Source: Bacillus licheniformis DSM 13 = ATCC 14580
GTDB lineage: Bacteria > Bacillota > Bacilli > Bacillales > Bacillaceae
Length of the DNA stretch: 64,000 nt
Direction of reading: 5' to 3'
NCBI RefSeq assembly: GCF_000011645.1
Contig: NC_006270.3
Location: forward strand, 1,981,501 to 2,045,500
Position 1 is the stretch's first letter. The number at the start of each line of letters is the position of its first letter. The translations under genes and the position numbers were made by a program. The notes beneath the pieces are model-generated. The model did not search any database, had not been told where the DNA came from, and worked only from the letters and a program-made list of their open reading frames with translations. This document shows positions 60,475-64,000 of the stretch, piece after piece.

Positions 60475-60738
60475 TTATGGCACTACATTCAAAAGAAATT
60501 TTTCCAAAGTCTCCTTTGCGGCTTGCTCATCCGTACCATAGACCATTAACGTGATCTCATCCCCTTCTTGCACTCCTAATTGAAGGATTTCCATCAGATC
60601 TTTCCCGTTTGCTGTCTGCCCGTTTTTAGCGAGTACGATTTCACTTTTGAATGAAATCGCTTTGCGGACAAATAGGGTCGTATGCCTGGCCTGAAGCCCC
60701 CGGGGGAGCCGAACTGTTGATTTTGTTACTAACACCAT
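60475..60738 (-). CDS. Crh-type HPr paralogue with Gln and Asp at both phosphorylation sites
   Basis: 87 residues, HPr fold. The site of His15 reads RGLQARHTTLFV (Gln in place of His, as in Crh); the site of Ser46 reads NGKDLMEILQLG (Asp in place of Ser). It therefore cannot be phosphorylated by Enzyme I or by HPr kinase, but Asp could imitate P-Ser-HPr, the CcpA co-effector. AAGGAG lies 7 nt before the ATG at 60738; an upstream in-frame ATG at 60795 has no site. It is expressed from a promoter with an AdhR operator. Function is inferred, not known. Confidence 0.8.
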   Translation of the reverse strand: MVLVTKSTVRLPRGLQARHTTLFVRKAISFKSEIVLAKNGQTANGKDLMEILQLGVQEGDEITLMVYGTDEQAAKETLEKFLLNVVP

Positions 60739-60799
60739 AACTCTCTCCTTGCTTCTTTTTCGATTAAGGCTACGAAATTCTTTTCTAAGCTGCATCTAC

Positions 60800-60830
60800 A
60801 GAATAATCGTTAAAGCCCACTTTAACGCAA
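60800..60830 (-). promoter_or_regulatory. AdhR-type promoter of the HPr paralogue
   Basis: Reverse strand TTGCGT, 19 bp, TATTCT, with the palindrome CGTTAAAG-CCCA-CTTTAACG (60808-60827) centred in the spacer. Same layout as adhA and adhR. Confidence 0.8.
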
Positions 60831-60849
60831 GGGATTTTGTGAAATTTGC

Positions 60850-60895
60850 TGAGAAAAAGCCGTCTCCGGCCTGCGCTGGAAACGGCTTTTTTCTT
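60850..60895 (-). terminator. Terminator of the MBL-fold gene
   Basis: AAGCCGT / ACGGCTT stem with inner CC/GG pairs, T-rich tail on the reverse strand. Confidence 0.7.
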
Positions 60896-60935
60896 AATTT
60901 AAAAAGGATGCTTTATATACAGATAAACGACCTGC

Positions 60936-61973
60936 TTATATATCCCACCAAAAGGTTTCGGGAAGCGAGTATTGGCTGTTCAATGCGCGTTCAATCGGCT
61001 CTTTCCAGCCGTGGTATGCGAGGGTAAAGGCTCCCCAATGAATCAACATCATGTTCTTTCCTTTTACATCTTTATGGGCTTGTACAGATTGTTCGGGTGT
61101 CATATGAATCCCGGACCAGCGTCTGTCATATTGGCCGCCTTCCATTAATGTGATATCGAAAGGGCCGTATTTTTTGCCGATTTCCTTAAAGTGTTCATCA
61201 TATCCCCCGTCACCGCTCGTATAAAAACGCGTATGTTTTCCGAGGATGACCCAGCCGCCCCACAGGGTCGTGTTTCGATTCAATAATCCTCTGCCTGAAA
61301 AGTGTTTGGACGGTGTCAGGGCTATTGTCAAACCTTGAAACTCCGTTTCATCCCACCAATTGAGTTCGGTGATTTTTTCTTTCTCAATTCCCCACCGGAT
61401 CAAGTGTGCGCTGATTCCGTAAGGAACGAAGAAATGACCGGCCTTTTCCTTCAGCTTTAAGATGGATGGATAATCTAAGTGATCATAATGGTCATGTGTA
61501 ATCAAGACGGCGTCAATCGGCGGCATATCATTGACCGTATGCAGGATGTCTTCGCTGTAGCGTCTGCTTCCGATGAATGATACGGGTGAAGCAATTGGAC
61601 CCAGCATAGGGTCTACGAGTATTTTTTTGCGGTCGATGCTCAGTAAAAAAGCGGAATGTCCAAACCATGTTAAGCTGTCTTCGTTACTTTTAACGATGTT
61701 CCAATCAATCTCAGAAACAGGGATTTGATCGGAAGGATTGCGCTCCTTGCCGCCGGAAACAGCGTCTCTCATCATTGAGAAAACTCCGGATATTCCGCCC
61801 ATATCCATCTTTTCTTGTGTTTGATTAAGAAATTTGCCATCGGCATAATTGTCAAAGCTTTGATACAGCTTTTTTTGTTCCTTGCTTGGATTTCCTCCAA
61901 ACACAGGATGTAAATTGATGAACAATAAAACAGCCGCAGCTAAGATGATGATAAAAATGAATAAAAACATCAT
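60936..61973 (-). CDS. Membrane-anchored metallo-beta-lactamase-fold hydrolase
   Basis: 345 residues: an N-terminal membrane helix (about 2-20), a helical linker, then an MBL fold with TWFGHSAFLLSIDRKKILVDPML, the metal motif LITHDHYDHLDYPSI (H-x-H-x-D-H), GDGGYDEHF and IHWGAFTLAYHGWKEP. The layout resembles NAPE-PLD-like or UlaG-type MBL hydrolases that act on phospholipids or phosphoesters. The substrate is unknown. It sits just upstream of the HPr paralogue but has its own terminator, so it is not in that operon. Confidence 0.88.
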   Translation of the reverse strand: MMFLFIFIIILAAAVLLFINLHPVFGGNPSKEQKKLYQSFDNYADGKFLNQTQEKMDMGGISGVFSMMRDAVSGGKERNPSDQIPVSEIDWNIVKSNEDSLTWFGHSAFLLSIDRKKILVDPMLGPIASPVSFIGSRRYSEDILHTVNDMPPIDAVLITHDHYDHLDYPSILKLKEKAGHFFVPYGISAHLIRWGIEKEKITELNWWDETEFQGLTIALTPSKHFSGRGLLNRNTTLWGGWVILGKHTRFYTSGDGGYDEHFKEIGKKYGPFDITLMEGGQYDRRWSGIHMTPEQSVQAHKDVKGKNMMLIHWGAFTLAYHGWKEPIERALNSQYSLPETFWWDI

Positions 61974-62071
61974 GGTTTTTTTCCTTGTTCCTTCCTTTTC
62001 AGGATGATATCTTGCTTCTTCTTATTCTACCGATTATAGCTGCTTCGTCGCCAGTATAATGAATAAAATGT

Positions 62072-62103
62072 AAGAACCCTCCGAATTTGGAGAGTTCTTT
62101 TTA
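62072..62103. terminator. Hairpin between the secreted protein and the MBL gene
   Basis: AAGAACCCTCC / GGAGAGTTCTT stem with one mismatch. T-run on the forward side only, so its direction is uncertain. Confidence 0.5.
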
Positions 62104-62190
62104 ATAGTGCCGCGTAAAACGGCTATTGTGTAAATGCTCAGCCGGCGATTCCAGACCACCGCCATAGCCTTCTCAGGCAGGATGCAGCAA

Positions 62191-62598
62191 TTATTTATTT
62201 TGCACTAATAAAAATGTGTATTTGGTGCCCTCCGGCTTGTTTTTCCAATAAATCGTTACCTCCGCATCTCCCTTTTGGCGTCCTTCGTAGTCTACCGAGT
62301 TCATGCTCGGATTAGCATATGCATGGAGAATAAAGGGGTCATCGACCGCAACCTCTAAATCTTCGTCCGAAAATTCAATTTGAGGACCTCCATTTATACT
62401 GCCGCAATAGAAATGCGCACGGCCGGAACCGCCAATGCCAACTGTTTCGTCGTATACGGTGAAGATGTGAGTTGAGCATTCGCTTGGTTTAATAGTACCA
62501 ACTGATGCAGCATTTGCAGAAACGGCATGAAAGGACAGAATCGTCGCAAGGGCAATGGCTAGTGACAAGAAATACTTGCTTAATTTTCCGATGTTCAT
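62191..62598 (-). CDS. Secreted 135-residue protein with two cysteines
   Basis: A clear signal peptide (KLSKYFLSLAIALATILS, likely cut after SANAA) leaves a mature protein of about 105 residues. It has beta-rich stretches (HIFTVYDETVGIGGSGRAHFYC; GDAEVTIYWKNK) and exactly two cysteines (ECST and YCGS), which could form a disulfide. Tail KYTFLLVQNK. GAGGTTGACAAC is just before the ATG at 62598; an upstream in-frame ATG would remove the signal position. No family recognised. Confidence 0.75.
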   Translation of the reverse strand: MNIGKLSKYFLSLAIALATILSFHAVSANAASVGTIKPSECSTHIFTVYDETVGIGGSGRAHFYCGSINGGPQIEFSDEDLEVAVDDPFILHAYANPSMNSVDYEGRQKGDAEVTIYWKNKPEGTKYTFLLVQNK

Positions 62599-62677
62599 GT
62601 TGTCAACCTCTAACCAAATATTGTCAGTATACATATTCTCCATATCGAAATATATACCTCTATAATAAGGTTCTTAC

Positions 62678-62707
62678 AAAAAAAGAGCTGACGCTAATGG
62701 TCAGCTC
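62678..62707 (-). terminator. Terminator of the HIBCH-type gene
   Basis: GAGCTGAC / GTCAGCTC stem, T7 on the reverse strand. Confidence 0.85.
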
Positions 62708-62713
62708 CCGCTT

Positions 62714-63775
62714 TTAAAACCGGACAGATTCAGAGGGTTGGAAAAACCGGTCCACCGCTTCATCGGTTACATCTGAAACGTTCCGGTACTTGTAGTTCGG
62801 TGATTGATCACGGTCGATCAGGACGGACCTGACGCCTTCGAAGAAATCATTGTGCTTCAAAAAGTTCTTTGCCAGCACCAGATCCGTGGCAAAGCATTCT
62901 TCCAGTGTTTTTTGACGTCCGTCCGCCAGCTGTTTCAATGTGATTTTTAATGAAAATGGCGATTTGGAAAGCATTGTTTTTTTCACATTCGAGCTAAAGG
63001 TGCTTCCCTCGCTTTCGAGCGATTGAAGGATCTCTTCCAGCTTATCATACTTAAAATGACGGTCAATCGCTTGCTGATCACGGGCGAGCGTGCTCTCCTG
63101 GGAGGGCTCCGTTTTCGATTCGCGGATCAGCTGATCGAGCTTTTCTTCAACGCTTGCAAGGCGCCAATCGGTTTGTTCCACTGCTTGAAGCAATCGTTCT
63201 AAAGCGCCGCTCTCCATGTAGGCGTCTGCCCCATTGATATACAGCACGTCGGCTGCATGGATGACAGACGCCGTTAATCCAAGATACCGCCCTAAGCGGC
63301 CCGGGGCTTTGTTTAAAAAATAGGCTGCCCCGACATCCGGAAAGAAGCCGATATTCATTTCGGGCATCGCCCATTTTGTCCTCTCCGTGACGATCCGGTG
63401 GCTGGCCCCGTACGTCAGGCCGACGCCTCCCCCCATGACGATCCCGTCCAAGCAGGCGATGATCGGTTTCGAAAATCGATGGACTGCCATATCGACTTCG
63501 TACTCTGTTTCAAAAAAGCGCTCGGCATCTTGCAGGGCCTGTTTTGACGAACGAGCTTCATAGAGTGCCTTAATATCCCCTCCGGCACATAGTCCTTTTG
63601 GTCCTGCACCTTTGATGACCACGATAGAAACGTTTTGATCTGTCTCCCACTCGTTTAACTTTTCACCAATCAGACGGACCATGTCGTATGTGAGTGAGTT
63701 GAGCGCTTTCGGGCGATTCAGAACAATCGCTGCGGCGCCGTTTTGATTGACGGAAAACAGCACGTCATCGGACAT
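62714..63775 (-). CDS. Enoyl-CoA hydratase/isomerase-family, probable 3-hydroxyisobutyryl-CoA hydrolase
   Basis: 353 residues. Crotonase fold: ALNSLTYDMVRLIGEKLNEW, the oxyanion loop GLCAGGDIKALYE, and VMGGGVGLTYGASHRIV, with WAMPEMNIGFFPDVGAAYFL holding the acidic residue typical of HIBCH. The extra C-terminal domain (about 250-353) is HIBCH-like and distinguishes it from hydratases (about 260 residues). HIBCH acts in valine breakdown. AAAGGAGTG precedes the ATG. It follows a further crotonase gene, so a leucine/valine catabolic operon is likely. Confidence 0.88.
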   Translation of the reverse strand: MSDDVLFSVNQNGAAAIVLNRPKALNSLTYDMVRLIGEKLNEWETDQNVSIVVIKGAGPKGLCAGGDIKALYEARSSKQALQDAERFFETEYEVDMAVHRFSKPIIACLDGIVMGGGVGLTYGASHRIVTERTKWAMPEMNIGFFPDVGAAYFLNKAPGRLGRYLGLTASVIHAADVLYINGADAYMESGALERLLQAVEQTDWRLASVEEKLDQLIRESKTEPSQESTLARDQQAIDRHFKYDKLEEILQSLESEGSTFSSNVKKTMLSKSPFSLKITLKQLADGRQKTLEECFATDLVLAKNFLKHNDFFEGVRSVLIDRDQSPNYKYRNVSDVTDEAVDRFFQPSESVRF

Positions 63776-63790
63776 CTTGATCCACTCCTT

Positions 63791-64000
63791 TTATGAATGA
63801 TGAAAGTTTGGTTTGCGCTTTTCGACAAATGCGTGAATTCCTTCTTTGGCATCTGAAGTGACAAACAGCTCGGCGAATCTGTTTCGCTCCCTCTCCAGTG
63901 CTTGTTCCATGCTTTCGCTGGCGCCCTGTACGACACATTCGACGGCGCGCCTCACGCTGGTCATGCTTTTTCCTTCGATAAAAGACGACGCGACAGCAGC
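63791..64000 (-). CDS. yngF: Enoyl-CoA hydratase (C-terminal 69 residues, runs off the right edge)
   Basis: The frame is open from the window edge to a TAA. The tail SMEQALERERNRFAELFVTSDAK then EGIHAFVEKRKPNF is the standard end of an enoyl-CoA hydratase. The start lies beyond the window. In B. subtilis the yng operon (yngJIHGFE) breaks down leucine-type acids, and yngF is its hydratase; the link is inferred from similarity and position, 15 bp before the HIBCH gene. Confidence 0.8.
   Translation of the reverse strand, partial: AAVASSFIEGKSMTSVRRAVECVVQGASESMEQALERERNRFAELFVTSDAKEGIHAFVEKRKPNFHHS

Overview
The window comes from a Bacillus of the B. licheniformis / B. paralicheniformis group. 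The left part follows the B. subtilis order sirA-yneF-ynzD-ccdA-yneI-ccdC-yneK-cotM-sspP-sspO-citB-yneN-sspN-tlp-yneP-yneQ-yneR-plsY-yneT-parE-parC, and alsT, bglC and ynfE reappear in that order further right. The L-arabinose isomerase and the meso-2,3-butanediol dehydrogenase match proteins I know from B. licheniformis. All identifications are from reading the sequence; no database search was run.

Layout. 1-18.2 kb: conserved core (replication control, cytochrome c maturation, spore proteins, aconitase, phospholipid synthesis, topoisomerase IV), interrupted at 9.3-11.6 kb by a YxeA-like gene, a DUF218 gene and non-coding remnants. 18.2-25.1 kb: an AT-richer arabinose cluster (araR, araBDA and a sugar porter), with a near-canonical AraR operator and three cre-like sites. 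25.7-29.4 kb: 2,3-butanediol dehydrogenase, two small membrane proteins, the AlsT transporter and a proline/glutamine-rich protein. 29.5-46.9 kb: a compact anaerobic nitrate/nitric oxide block: narGHJI, a DUF1858-DUF438 pair, a radical SAM protein, arfM, ywiC, fnr, narK, a second Crp/Fnr regulator, a quinol-type NO reductase and an Fe-S repair protein. 46.9-50.2 kb: a DUF1360 protein, secreted endoglucanase bglC, ynfE and a GNAT enzyme. 50.2-52.6 kb: a scar region with a decayed gene, an esterase-like gene, an ORF fragment and insertion-sequence end repeats. 52.6-58.3 kb: an Rrf2-methyltransferase-flavoreductase operon, a beta-helix protein and brnQ. 58.4-64 kb: the adhA/adhR aldehyde-response locus, a Crh-like HPr paralogue, a metallo-beta-lactamase-fold hydrolase, a secreted protein, and the start of an acyl-CoA degradation operon that runs off the right edge.

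How genes work together. The anaerobic block is tied together by FNR boxes (TGTGA-N6-TCACA). Each lies 21 nt upstream of a -10-like hexamer, the class-II activator position, at nine promoters. One perfect box is placed to fire narK and the opposite operon at once. Nitrate uptake (NarK), reduction (NarGHJI), NO removal (NO reductase) and Fe-S repair (Ric) would thus be switched on together.

The most unusual signal is at 58.8-60.8 kb. Three promoters share the AdhR operator (TTAAAG-N4-CTTTAA inside a 19-bp spacer). One drives a Crh-type HPr protein in which the catalytic His is Gln and the regulatory Ser is Asp, which looks like a built-in phospho-mimic. This would link aldehyde stress to carbon catabolite control.
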